The notes under the pieces: generated by a model
Told to the model about the DNA's origin: nothing
The model's database searches: none
What the model saw: only the letters and a program-made list of their open reading frames with translations
From: Nocardioides piscis
Lineage (GTDB): Bacteria; Actinomycetota; Actinomycetes; Propionibacteriales; Nocardioidaceae
Assembly: GCF_011300215.1 (NCBI RefSeq)
Contig: NZ_CP049866.1
Span: 1,674,001 to 1,738,000, forward strand
Reading direction: 5' to 3'
Length of the DNA stretch: 64,000 nucleotides
Part shown: piece by piece, positions 41,838-49,312 of the stretch
Position numbering within the stretch: position 1 is the stretch's first letter
Layout: every line of letters begins with the position of its first letter
Program-made: the position numbers and the translations under genes

Positions 41838-43687
41838 GCGTCGGCGTACAACCCCTCCACCACGTCGGCATATTTCTCGTTGACGACGCGGCGCTTGAGC
41901 TTCAGCGTGGGGGTGAGCTCGGCCGACTCGGCCGTCCACTCCTGCGAGAGCAGCTCCCACGACTTGACCTGCTCGGGGCGGGAGAGGTGGGCGTTGGCCT
42001 TGTCGACCGCGTCCTGCGCCATGGCACGGATCTCCGGCTTCTGCGACAGGTCCGCCAGGTCGGTGAACTCGATGCCCATCGACTGGGCGACCGCGGGGGC
42101 GACCTCGCCGTCCAGGGTGAGGATCGCGACGACATAGGGACGGCCGTCCCCGATGGCCATCGCGTGCCCGACGATCGGCGACTCCTTGAGGTAGTTCTCG
42201 ATGTTGGACGGCGCGATGTTCTTCCCCGCGCTGGTGATGATGAGCTCCTTCTTGCGGTCGATGATCGCGAAGAAACCGTCCTCGTCGAGGGTGCCGATGT
42301 CGCCGGTGTGCACCCAGCCGTCCGCGTCGATGAGGTCGCGGGTCGCCTGCTCCTGGTGGTGGTAGCCCGGGGTGATGACCGGGCCACGGACCAGCACCTC
42401 GTTGTCCTCGCCGAGCTTGACCTCCATCCCGGGGGTAGCGCGGCCGACGGTGCCGAGCCGGAACGCGTCGGGGCCGTTGGCGGTGACGGCGCCACAGGTC
42501 TCGGTCATGCCATAGACGTCATAGACCTTCAGGCCCAGCCCGGCCATGAACTTGGCGACCTCGATCGGCATCGGCGCTGCTGCCGAGCCCGCCCAGGTGA
42601 CCTGGTCGAGGCCGAGGAGGAGCTTGAGGAAACCCAGGATCGCCTCGTCCGCCTGCTTGTATGCCGCCTCGATCTCGGGCGTCATCTGGCCCCCGACCTC
42701 CTGGGCCTGCACCCAGGCGAGCCCGGCGGCCATCGAGTCCTGCACCATCTTCACGTTGGCGGGGTCGGGATCGGCGGCGAGCTTGGCGGAGATGCCGGTC
42801 TTGATCTTCTCCCACACCCGCGGGACGCCGAAGAACGCCGTGGGGTGGACGTCGCCCAGGGTGGCGAGCAGCTCGGAGGGGTCGCCGATGCAGTAGGAGT
42901 GGGCGCCGACGATCTGTGGACCATAGAGGCCGAGGACGCGTTCGGCGATGTGGGCGAGCGGGAGGTAGGAGATCTGGCGCAGGCCCGGCTCCAGACCCGC
43001 CGCCTCGAGGGTCGAGATGGCCTCATAGACGACGTTGTGGTGGGTGAGCACCACGCCCTTGGGGTTGCCGGTCGTGCCGGAGGTGTAGAGGATCGTGGCC
43101 GGTGCCTCCGGGTCGAGGGCTGCGTGGCGCTGCTCGATGTCGTCGGCATGGTCGGCGCGATGGGTCCGGCCGCGCTCGACGAACGTCTGCCAGTCGACGT
43201 ATTCCTCACCGTCGGGCTTGGCGGCGGCGTCGAGGACGACGACGAGGCTCACGCCCCCCAGCGCGTCGGCCCACCGGTCGAGGTGGTCCTGGGTCTCGAG
43301 GACGACGACCTTCGGCTGGGACTCGCCGGCGATGAAGGCCACCTGCTCGACCGAGAGCGTGTTGTAGATCGACATCGGGGTCGCCGCCGCGTGCACGGCG
43401 CCCATGTCGGCGAGCATGTGCTCGATCCGGTTGGTGGCCATGATCGCCACCGTGTCCCCGGGCTGCACGCCGGCCGCGATGAGCGCTGCAGCGACGTCGA
43501 GCGCGAGCTCCCTGGTCTCGGCCCAGGTGATGGTCCGCCAGGTCTCACCCTCCGGTGCGTGGTGCTTGTCGCTGTAGGCCGGGTCGTCGGCATACGTCTG
43601 TGCGGTCTGCGCCAGCGCGTCGATGAGCGTGCGCCCGGCGACCTGCTCCTCGATGCGTGCTCGTGCGGCCAGGACGTCTTCGGTCAT
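41834..43687 (-). CDS. Long-chain fatty-acid-CoA ligase (FadD type)
   Basis: A 617-residue AMP-forming acyl-CoA synthetase. The ATP-binding loop LYTSGTTGNPKG is at 200-211, YGMTET follows in the middle, and GWVHTGDIGTLDEDGFFAIIDRKK marks the hinge and C-terminal domain. The lysine near the end (TLKLKRR) fits the adenylation catalytic residue. It activates fatty acids for beta-oxidation or lipid synthesis. ATG 43687 has GGGAG upstream. Operon with the GDPD gene suggests membrane lipid turnover: the diesterase handles headgroups and the ligase the freed acyl chains (inference). Confidence 0.92.
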   Translation of the reverse strand: MTEDVLAARARIEEQVAGRTLIDALAQTAQTYADDPAYSDKHHAPEGETWRTITWAETRELALDVAAALIAAGVQPGDTVAIMATNRIEHMLADMGAVHAAATPMSIYNTLSVEQVAFIAGESQPKVVVLETQDHLDRWADALGGVSLVVVLDAAAKPDGEEYVDWQTFVERGRTHRADHADDIEQRHAALDPEAPATILYTSGTTGNPKGVVLTHHNVVYEAISTLEAAGLEPGLRQISYLPLAHIAERVLGLYGPQIVGAHSYCIGDPSELLATLGDVHPTAFFGVPRVWEKIKTGISAKLAADPDPANVKMVQDSMAAGLAWVQAQEVGGQMTPEIEAAYKQADEAILGFLKLLLGLDQVTWAGSAAAPMPIEVAKFMAGLGLKVYDVYGMTETCGAVTANGPDAFRLGTVGRATPGMEVKLGEDNEVLVRGPVITPGYHHQEQATRDLIDADGWVHTGDIGTLDEDGFFAIIDRKKELIITSAGKNIAPSNIENYLKESPIVGHAMAIGDGRPYVVAILTLDGEVAPAVAQSMGIEFTDLADLSQKPEIRAMAQDAVDKANAHLSRPEQVKSWELLSQEWTAESAELTPTLKLKRRVVNEKYADVVEGLYADA

Positions 43688-43769
43688 CGGGGGCTCCCTC
43701 AACGGTGCGAGTGTGATCGGCGTCACGAATCTTGGTGCACGTGGGGGTGCGGTGGCTAGGGCTGATCCG

Positions 43770-43775
43770 TACGTT
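43770..43775 (+). promoter_or_regulatory. -10 element TACGTT for the O-acetyltransferase gene
   Basis: TACGTT, six bases, then ATG 43782. It decides the start among several in-frame candidates and predicts a leaderless mRNA. Confidence 0.6.
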
Positions 43776-43781
43776 GGCCTC

Positions 43782-44342
43782 ATGGCCACCGATTCGATGC
43801 GCGAGCGGATGCTGTTGGGCCGCCCCTATGTCGCCGACGACCCCGAGATCGCCGCCGACTCGGCCCGGGCACAAGCGCTCACGCACCGGATCAACACGGC
43901 CGATCCCACCGACAAGGCCCTGCTGAGCAGCCTGTACGCCGAGCTGCTGGCCCACTTCGGCGAGGGATCCGAGATCCGGCCGCCCTTCCACTGCGACTAC
44001 GGCTTCCAGACGTCGTTCGGCGCGCGGTCCTTCGCCAACTTCGGGCTGGTCGTGCTCGACGTGGCGACCGTGAAGATCGGCGACGACGTGCAGATCGGGC
44101 CGGGCGTCCAGCTGCTCACCGCGACCCACCCGCTCGACCCCGACCTCCGGCGCGACAAGTGGGAGGCGGCGGAACCGATCGTGATCGGGGACAACGTGTG
44201 GCTCGGAGGCGGCGTCATCGTCTGTCCGGGGGTGACGATCGGCAAGGACACGGTCGTCGGTGCGGGGTCGGTCGTCACGCGCGACCTCCCGGCAGGAGTG
44301 GTGGCCGTGGGGTCACCCGCCCGGACCGTGCGCGAGCTGTGA
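43782..44342 (+). CDS. Sugar O-acetyltransferase (maltose/galactoside acetyltransferase family)
   Basis: A 186-residue left-handed beta-helix acetyltransferase of the Maa/LacA/NodL group. The N-terminal MRERMLLGRPYVADDPEI is the Mac domain. The hexapeptide repeats include IGDDVQIGPGV, the catalytic histidine lies in TATHPLDP, and the family end motif is GAGSVVTRDLPAGVVAVGSPAR. It transfers acetyl from acetyl-CoA to a sugar hydroxyl. It is a single-gene unit divergent from the acyl-CoA ligase, and the 94-base gap holds both promoters. Confidence 0.93.
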   Translation: MATDSMRERMLLGRPYVADDPEIAADSARAQALTHRINTADPTDKALLSSLYAELLAHFGEGSEIRPPFHCDYGFQTSFGARSFANFGLVVLDVATVKIGDDVQIGPGVQLLTATHPLDPDLRRDKWEAAEPIVIGDNVWLGGGVIVCPGVTIGKDTVVGAGSVVTRDLPAGVVAVGSPARTVREL

Positions 44343-44364
44343 CGCGCGAGTGACGCGCGGGGAG

Positions 44365-44370
44365 TAGCCT
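44365..44370 (+). promoter_or_regulatory. -10 element TAGCCT for the membrane protein operon
   Basis: TAGCCT 35 bases before GTG 44406. Here a leader of about 28 bases with a CGGAG ribosome site follows, in contrast to the leaderless pattern. A TGACGCGCG direct repeat (44340-44348, 44351-44359) lies just upstream. Confidence 0.4.
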
Positions 44371-44405
44371 CGGGTCCCTCACCACCCGCGACCTCGGAGC
44401 GCGCC

Positions 44406-45485
44406 GTGACCCAGACCAATACCCGGAGCCCGTCCAGCCCTTCACACCAGCCGGGCAGTCCCGGGACGCCGCCCACCATGGCGCTGCGCACCTACAGGTT
44501 CCTGCGCCTGGGCGTGGTCGCGGTCATCGTGCTGCTGGCCCTGTCGATCCTCAGGGAGTCGTTCGAGGCCGACCCGGACTGCCTGCAGGCGTCCATCAGT
44601 GCCTACTACTACACGCCCGTGCAGTCGGTGTTCGTGGGCGCGCTGCTCGTCCTGGGCTTCACGATGATCGTGCTGTGGGGCAGGACCCCGGCCGAGGACG
44701 CGTTCTTCAACCTCGCGGGGATGCTCGCCCCGGTGGTCGCCTTCGTGCCGACGAGCGACAGCGACAAGTGCCTGCTCGTCGACCCGACTGGAAGCAGCAA
44801 GGTCTCCGACGCGGAGAAGGAAGCGGTCCTGGACGCGAGCCACGCTGCGATCGACAACAACATGTATGCCTACCTGGTGGCCCTTGGCTTCGTGCTGGTC
44901 GCCCTGCTCGTGATCGGGGTGCTCGCCCAGACCGGCAGGCGCTGGACCTGGCTCGTGGAGACGCCGTTGGCCTTCTGGGGGCCGTGGCTCGCGGCTGCTG
45001 CCCTGTGGGTCTTCGGACTGGTGAAGTTCAACGAGCCCGGCCGGGTGTGGCTCTATGCCGACGCCCACATGTGGTCGGCGGTGGTGATGTTCGTGTTCAT
45101 CGTGGCGGCGGTGGTCGCGGTCGGCCATGACAAGCATCGAGACCGCCCCGAGCTCGATGAAGGTCCCGAACCCGCCTGGGCCCGGATCTACTGGACGCTG
45201 GCAGCGGTCATGTCCATCGGTGCCGTCGTCATCTTCCTCGGCCATGACCGGCTCGGGATCGACCACCTCGCCGACCACTGGGTCTTCTGGCTGGAGGCGT
45301 GGATGATCGGTGGGGTGCTGGTCTTCTGGCTGCTGCAGACCTGGGACCGCTGGCACGACGGAGCACCACCCCGCACCGATGCGGAGGTCGTGCAGCGCCG
45401 TACGCTCGCTGCGCAACGACGGACCGAGCAAGGGGTGCCCCATGGTGGCGAGCCGATCAGCCCGCGAACGCAAGGCGGCCGCTGA
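44406..45485 (+). CDS. Multi-pass membrane protein, unknown function
   Basis: A 359-residue integral membrane protein beginning at GTG 44406 with a Ser/Pro-rich cytoplasmic tail, then about seven hydrophobic helices (around residues 33-51, 72-92, 155-178, 186-209, 226-248, 269-290, 300-322). The motif SISAYYYTPVQSVFVG is shared by a group of uncharacterised actinobacterial membrane proteins, and DKCLLVDPTGSSKVSDAEKE forms an outside loop. No transport or enzyme signature is visible. The C-terminal 40 residues are hydrophilic and overlap the next gene by 44 bases. Confidence 0.65.
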   Translation: MTQTNTRSPSSPSHQPGSPGTPPTMALRTYRFLRLGVVAVIVLLALSILRESFEADPDCLQASISAYYYTPVQSVFVGALLVLGFTMIVLWGRTPAEDAFFNLAGMLAPVVAFVPTSDSDKCLLVDPTGSSKVSDAEKEAVLDASHAAIDNNMYAYLVALGFVLVALLVIGVLAQTGRRWTWLVETPLAFWGPWLAAAALWVFGLVKFNEPGRVWLYADAHMWSAVVMFVFIVAAVVAVGHDKHRDRPELDEGPEPAWARIYWTLAAVMSIGAVVIFLGHDRLGIDHLADHWVFWLEAWMIGGVLVFWLLQTWDRWHDGAPPRTDAEVVQRRTLAAQRRTEQGVPHGGEPISPRTQGGR

Positions 45486-45798
45486 GGCCGGCCCCTTGGC
45501 GAGCGTCCAGATCGACGTGGACGAGCAGAAGCAGTTCGCCTACAAGATCGCCTGCACGGTGTGCCGCGCCAAGGGCCACCGCAAGTGGTCGGCCTATCGT
45601 CCCGGCGGCGACAACGGCTACATGGCTGCCATGGATCGGTGGACCTTCCACCTCGTCGAGAAGCACCCCGGCACCGACGCTCCGTGCCTGGCCTACGTCG
45701 ACGCGGCGCGGCAGCGCCTGCACGAGCGTCGTGAGGGGACCTCCGCGGGGTCGGCCGATCAGTCGGCGCCCGGGGTGGAACCGCCGGCCACCTCGTAG
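45442..45798 (+). CDS. Small conserved hypothetical with Cys/His cluster
   Basis: A 118-residue protein from ATG 45442, preceded by AAGGGG. Its core (residues 20-95) has CTVC at C38-C41, then H46, H70, H75 and C82, a spacing that could bind zinc. W49 and W67 flank the cluster. No named family is recognised. It starts inside the end of the membrane protein gene and its last 40 bases overlap the convergent heme-degrading enzyme gene. The low-complexity tail after residue 97 may be non-conserved. Confidence 0.6.
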   Translation: MVASRSARERKAAAEAGPLASVQIDVDEQKQFAYKIACTVCRAKGHRKWSAYRPGGDNGYMAAMDRWTFHLVEKHPGTDAPCLAYVDAARQRLHERREGTSAGSADQSAPGVEPPATS

Positions 45799-46094
45799 CT
45801 CCAGACCTCGCTGTGGGTCGACACCGGACGAGGGGCGTCGCCGCCCGAGCGTTCGGCAGCGGAACGGTGGCCCTCGGCGAAGTCCTTGGAGCTCAGCCAC
45901 CCCTGGAAGGACTCCTCGTCGCGCCAGCGGGTGATGACCAGCCACTGCTCGCGCTCGTCCGTGGGGCGCAGCAGCTCGAAGCCCTCGAAGCCCGCCGCGC
46001 CGTCCACGGCGCCGGCGCGGGCCGCGAAGCGGTGGGCCAGCTCGTCGCCCGAGTCGGCCGGGACCGTGATGGCGTTGATCTTGATGACCGTCAC
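45759..46094 (-). CDS. mhuD: Heme-degrading monooxygenase, MhuD-like (ABM domain)
   Basis: A 111-residue antibiotic-biosynthesis-monooxygenase-fold protein. By eye it aligns closely with Mycobacterium tuberculosis MhuD, which opens heme to mycobilin and frees iron. Shared points are the start KINAI.VPA, the GFEGFELLRP block, N7 and W66 at the same positions as the MhuD active-site residues, and H76 one position from the heme-ligand His75. Each dimer subunit acts in the cytoplasm. The ATG overlaps the stop of the amphi-Trp gene (ATGA). Iron-dependent control is plausible but no operator was identified. Confidence 0.82.
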   Translation of the reverse strand: MTVIKINAITVPADSGDELAHRFAARAGAVDGAAGFEGFELLRPTDEREQWLVITRWRDEESFQGWLSSKDFAEGHRSAAERSGGDAPRPVSTHSEVWSYEVAGGSTPGAD

Positions 46095-46306
46095 CAGGTC
46101 AGCTCGATCTCGAGCTCGTTGCTCTCGCCCAGCTCGACCTCGATCTTGAGGTCGACCTCGTCGGGTATGGCGACGGTGACCCGCCGGCCGTCGCGGACGA
46201 ACTCCACCGAGTTGTGCTTGGACAGGGCGTCGGCCAGCGCGCGCAGTCGGGCAGCGGCCTCCTCGCGCTTGAGGTGCTGGGTGTCATCGATCTCGAACAG
46301 GTCCAT
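46091..46306 (-). CDS. Amphi-Trp domain protein
   Basis: A 71-residue protein made of one amphi-Trp domain: an amphipathic helix (KREEAAARLRALADALSKHN), then alternating strands (VEFVRDGRRVTVAIP, LKIEVELG) and the ELEIELTW end with a C-terminal Trp. The domain's function is unknown; it is thought to bind protein or membrane surfaces. A good AGGAG site precedes the ATG. It is the first gene of a two-gene unit with the MhuD-like enzyme, so a link to heme handling is possible (inference). Confidence 0.8.
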   Translation of the reverse strand: MDLFEIDDTQHLKREEAAARLRALADALSKHNSVEFVRDGRRVTVAIPDEVDLKIEVELGESNELEIELTW

Positions 46307-46342
46307 GGTGTCTCCTGGCGCGGGGTCCGGATGGTCACGATC

Positions 46343-46348
46343 AACCTA
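46343..46348 (-). promoter_or_regulatory. -10 element TAGGTT for the amphi-Trp/mhuD unit
   Basis: TAGGTT on the minus strand, 36 bases before ATG 46306, with an AGGAG ribosome site in the leader. Confidence 0.45.
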
Positions 46349-46405
46349 TCGCCGGGCGAGAAAAGGACAGACGCGCAGCCGGGGTCTTCCGGCTCCTGGT
46401 TGGGC

Positions 46406-46411
46406 TAGCGT
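46406..46411 (+). promoter_or_regulatory. -10 element TAGCGT for the MBL gene
   Basis: TAGCGT, six bases, then ATG 46418. A leaderless transcript is predicted. Confidence 0.6.
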
Positions 46412-46417
46412 CCCCGC

Positions 46418-47338
46418 ATGCGCTTGAAGCTCGGACGTCCGGACCTGAGTCGGCACGCCGCGCGCTTCGACGTGCCCCCGGCCGGAGGTGGCTTCGCCGT
46501 CACGTTCCTCGGCGTCTCGACGCTGCTCTTCGACGACGGGGAGACCGCCGTGCTGACCGACGGCTACTTCTCGCGGCCGTCGCTGGCCCGGGTGGGGCTG
46601 CGGAAGGTCGCCCCCGACGCTGCTCGCATCGACTCGGCCCTCGCCCGGGCGGGGATCCAGCGGCTGGCCGGCGTGCTGCCCGTGCACACCCACATCGACC
46701 ACGCCCTGGACTCCGCGGTGGTCGCCGAGCGAACAGGTGCGCTGCTCATCGGTGGCGAGTCCACGGCCAACATCGGTCGCGGGCATGGTCTTCCTGATGA
46801 GCGGATGCGGGTCGTGTCCTCCCGCGACACGGTGGCCCTGGGGAGCTTCACGGTGACCTGGGTCGAGTCCGACCACTGCCCACCGGACCGCTTCCCCGGG
46901 GACATCACCGAGCCTGTCGTGCCGCCGGTCCGGGCCAAGGCCTACCGGTGCGGTGAGGCGTGGTCGATCCTCGTCGCCCACGCCGGCGGCAGGACGGCGC
47001 TGGTCCAGGGCAGCGCGGGCTATGTGTCGGGTGCCCTCGCTGGGCAGCGGGCCGACGTGGCCTATCTCGGGATCGGTCAGCTGGGGCTGTGCGACGAGGA
47101 CTACATCCGCACCTACTGGGCCGAGACCGTCGAAGCCGTCGGCGCGAGGACCGTTGTCCTCACGCACTGGGACGACTTCTTCCGACCGCTGGACGAGCCG
47201 CTGCGGGCGCTGCCCTATGCCGGCGACGACCTCGACGTGACCATGCGGGTCTTCAGCGAGCTGGCTGCCAGTCAGGACGTCCGGCTGCACTTCCCGACCG
47301 TGTGGCGACGCGAGGACCCCTGGGCCCGGTTGTCGTGA
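46418..47338 (+). CDS. MBL-fold metallo-hydrolase
   Basis: A 306-residue beta-lactamase-superfamily hydrolase. The dinuclear metal motif is HTHIDHALD (H90, H92, D94, H95). Later metal ligands probably include the His in VESDHCPPD and the one in VVLTHWDDFF. The fold resembles the lipoprotein-less UlaG/RomA-like branch rather than classical beta-lactamases. The substrate is unknown. It is a single-gene transcription unit with its own leaderless promoter, followed by a convergent gene 21 bases away. Confidence 0.78.
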   Translation: MRLKLGRPDLSRHAARFDVPPAGGGFAVTFLGVSTLLFDDGETAVLTDGYFSRPSLARVGLRKVAPDAARIDSALARAGIQRLAGVLPVHTHIDHALDSAVVAERTGALLIGGESTANIGRGHGLPDERMRVVSSRDTVALGSFTVTWVESDHCPPDRFPGDITEPVVPPVRAKAYRCGEAWSILVAHAGGRTALVQGSAGYVSGALAGQRADVAYLGIGQLGLCDEDYIRTYWAETVEAVGARTVVLTHWDDFFRPLDEPLRALPYAGDDLDVTMRVFSELAASQDVRLHFPTVWRREDPWARLS

Positions 47339-47359
47339 CCGCGGCTCGGACGAGAGCCG

Positions 47360-48049
47360 TCACGGTGTGCCGACGAAGACGCGCCCCATCGCGAAGATCC
47401 CCCGCTGGGGAATCCAGAAGTCACCCAGGCGTGCCTGCTCACGCAGTGGCGCCGGTGGTCCGATGTCGTGACCGTCGATCGTCGCGCTGGCATCCACGAC
47501 CCGCCAGATCTGGCGTGGGTTGGCGTCGAACGGCAGTCCATTGGCAGTCAGCCCCGTCATGGTGACCTTGCCTACGCCCAAGGTCGACGACGCGACTGCG
47601 CCCATCGTCTTGAGCATGACGGGGGACCGCCAGGCGGCCATCGGCAGAACTCGGCCGACGGAGCTCATGACCCGTGTCATGGGCGAGCTCTCGAGGGTGA
47701 GCCTCCAGTCGATCAGTCCAGAAGAGGTGATGCGCAGGATGTCGGCCGCCTCCCAGGCGACATCGATGTCGACGACTGTCGACTCCTGCACGCCGTGGCC
47801 GAACCAGCGCGAACAGGCGAACTCTGGCTGGGCAGACTCATAGAAGTGCCAGTTGCCCTCGGGGTCGCGATGCCATATCGAGGTGAATTGGTCGCCGACC
47901 GACGAGGCCGTCCACCGGCGCAGCCCGAGCACGTGGCCGGATGCGAACGGCTGTCCCATGACGCCGTAGCCCGAGACCCGCTCCTCGGCTCCCGGCGGAA
48001 GCACGGGCCGCCGCTCGGACTCGAGCGCGTTGTCGCGTGGTGACTTCAC
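47360..48049 (-). CDS. Conserved hypothetical protein
   Basis: A 229-residue soluble protein starting at GTG 48049 (TAGGTT six bases upstream fixes this start). It contains SIWHRDPEGNWHFYES near residues 57-72 and a single CSRWFGHG segment; no signal peptide or membrane helix is seen. Similar proteins occur in actinobacteria without assigned function. A lipid-binding or calycin-like beta-barrel is conceivable from the alternating strands, but this is not supported strongly enough to name. Confidence 0.65.
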   Translation of the reverse strand: MKSPRDNALESERRPVLPPGAEERVSGYGVMGQPFASGHVLGLRRWTASSVGDQFTSIWHRDPEGNWHFYESAQPEFACSRWFGHGVQESTVVDIDVAWEAADILRITSSGLIDWRLTLESSPMTRVMSSVGRVLPMAAWRSPVMLKTMGAVASSTLGVGKVTMTGLTANGLPFDANPRQIWRVVDASATIDGHDIGPPAPLREQARLGDFWIPQRGIFAMGRVFVGTP

Positions 48050-48055
48050 GATTCG

Positions 48056-48061
48056 AACCTA
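48056..48061 (-). promoter_or_regulatory. -10 element TAGGTT for the 47360-48049 gene
   Basis: Minus-strand TAGGTT, six bases, then GTG 48049. Confidence 0.6.
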
Positions 48062-48172
48062 GCCCTCCGCGTCGTGTGCGGACAGGACGCAATCTGCCCT
48101 ACTTCTCGCAGTTCCCTGTTCGCGGAGTAAAGGGTCAGCGTGACGCCCTCCGTCGGGCTGGGTCGGCGAAGG

Positions 48173-48766
48173 TCATGGGTGGTTGCCCAGTCGTCGACGT
48201 ACCACACGCCGACGCAGGGTGGGCGAGGCCACCACCTCATAACCGGCCTCGAGGAAGACCTGCACCAGTCCGACCGAGGCCTCGTCCCAGATGACGGTCT
48301 TGCCCGGCGGCGGCTCGATCGGGTAGCCCTCCAGAACGCGGGCGCCGACCTGCTCGCCGTACTCGACGGTGGCGGTGGCGAGCTCGTAGGTCAGCCCCGC
48401 CTGTCGCCAACCCCTGCGCACGACGAAGCACGTGACTGACCAGACGCCCTCGAGATCGGGGTCCGTCCGCATCCACGGCTGCTTCCGGCTCCACAGCCTG
48501 GGGTAGTCCTCCCGCGGCTCGACCGCGACCCAGCCGGCCGCCTCACCATCGACGTAGCCGATCAGCCCAGACGTCGGTCCGGCGCTGCCGCAGGCGGTCT
48601 GCTCCAGCAGCGCAGTGTCCCTCTGCTCCTGGGTGGTGTCGCGCCAGATCCAGCCGGGCACCTTCAGCGCCTGGCAACGGCACTTGTGGGCTCCTCCCGC
48701 GGCGAAGACCGCCTCGACGTCCTCCGTCGCTGCTTGGTTGGCCGGCAGCCACGTGAAGTCGGGCAT
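48173..48766 (-). CDS. GNAT family N-acetyltransferase
   Basis: A 197-residue acetyltransferase of the type seen beside resistance genes in actinobacteria. A CRCQ segment near residues 29-32 precedes GWIWRDTTQEQR. The acetyl-CoA-binding region is FVVRRGWRQAGLTYELATA (about 115-133), with WVAVEPREDYPRL before it. The substrate is unknown. ATG 48766 has TAGGGT six bases upstream. It is divergent from arr, and the two share a 52-base promoter gap. The 123 bases after its end hold no further gene. Confidence 0.78.
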   Translation of the reverse strand: MPDFTWLPANQAATEDVEAVFAAGGAHKCRCQALKVPGWIWRDTTQEQRDTALLEQTACGSAGPTSGLIGYVDGEAAGWVAVEPREDYPRLWSRKQPWMRTDPDLEGVWSVTCFVVRRGWRQAGLTYELATATVEYGEQVGARVLEGYPIEPPPGKTVIWDEASVGLVQVFLEAGYEVVASPTLRRRVVRRRLGNHP

Positions 48767-48772
48767 GCTGCG

Positions 48773-48778
48773 ACCCTA
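48773..48778 (-). promoter_or_regulatory. -10 element TAGGGT for the GNAT gene
   Basis: Minus-strand TAGGGT, six bases, then ATG 48766. Confidence 0.6.
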
Positions 48779-48818
48779 GTTCCCGCAGGACGCCCTGAAA
48801 CCCGTTCAGTAGAGCAAA

Positions 48819-49229
48819 GTGAGTGAAGTGATGGACGAGGGGCCGTTCTTCCACGGCACGAAGGCCGATCTGCGGGTCGGCGAACTGCTCACGGCGGGCA
48901 ACCGGTCGAACTACCGGCCCGACGTCGTGATGAACCACATCTACTTCACCGCCCTGCGAGACGGTGCCGGGCTCGCAGCGGAGCTGGCGGTGGGCGAAGG
49001 AGCGCCTCGCGTGTATGTCGTTGAGCCCACAGGGCCCTTCGAGGACGACCCGAACGTGACCGACAAGAAGTTCCCCGGCAATCCGACGCGGTCCTATCGC
49101 AGCAGGGAGCCGCTCAGGATCGTCGGCGAGGTGGACGACTGGACACGACTGACCCCGGAGGCGCTCCGGGCATGGCGCGACCGGCTGGCGGCCATCCGCG
49201 CCGACGAACGCGGCGAGATCATCAACTGA
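48819..49229 (+). CDS. arr: Rifampin ADP-ribosyltransferase Arr
   Basis: A 136-residue enzyme that inactivates rifamycins by ADP-ribosylation with NAD. Diagnostic stretches are FFHGTKADL, NHIYFTAL, VVEPTGPFEDDPN and KKFPGNPTRSYRS. The three catalytic residues known from mycobacterial Arr (His19, Tyr49, Asp84) map to H12, Y42 and D77. Start GTG 48819 (or ATG 48831) is uncertain by four codons. It is a chromosomal single gene without adjacent mobile elements, so likely an intrinsic rifampicin-resistance determinant; phenotype is inference. Confidence 0.93.
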   Translation: MSEVMDEGPFFHGTKADLRVGELLTAGNRSNYRPDVVMNHIYFTALRDGAGLAAELAVGEGAPRVYVVEPTGPFEDDPNVTDKKFPGNPTRSYRSREPLRIVGEVDDWTRLTPEALRAWRDRLAAIRADERGEIIN

Positions 49230-49312
49230 GCCCACCCGAGCCGGGGGAGAGCACAGTCGAAGACTCAAGGCCATTGGCGGGCTGGTCACCGTTTCGAGCG
49301 GAAGCCGCTGCC

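Noticed and set aside
48050..48061. A TTCGAA-containing stretch resembling a tRNA T-loop
   Set aside because: There is no cloverleaf, acceptor stem or anticodon arm around it. The bases are the -10 box and spacer of the 47360-48049 gene.
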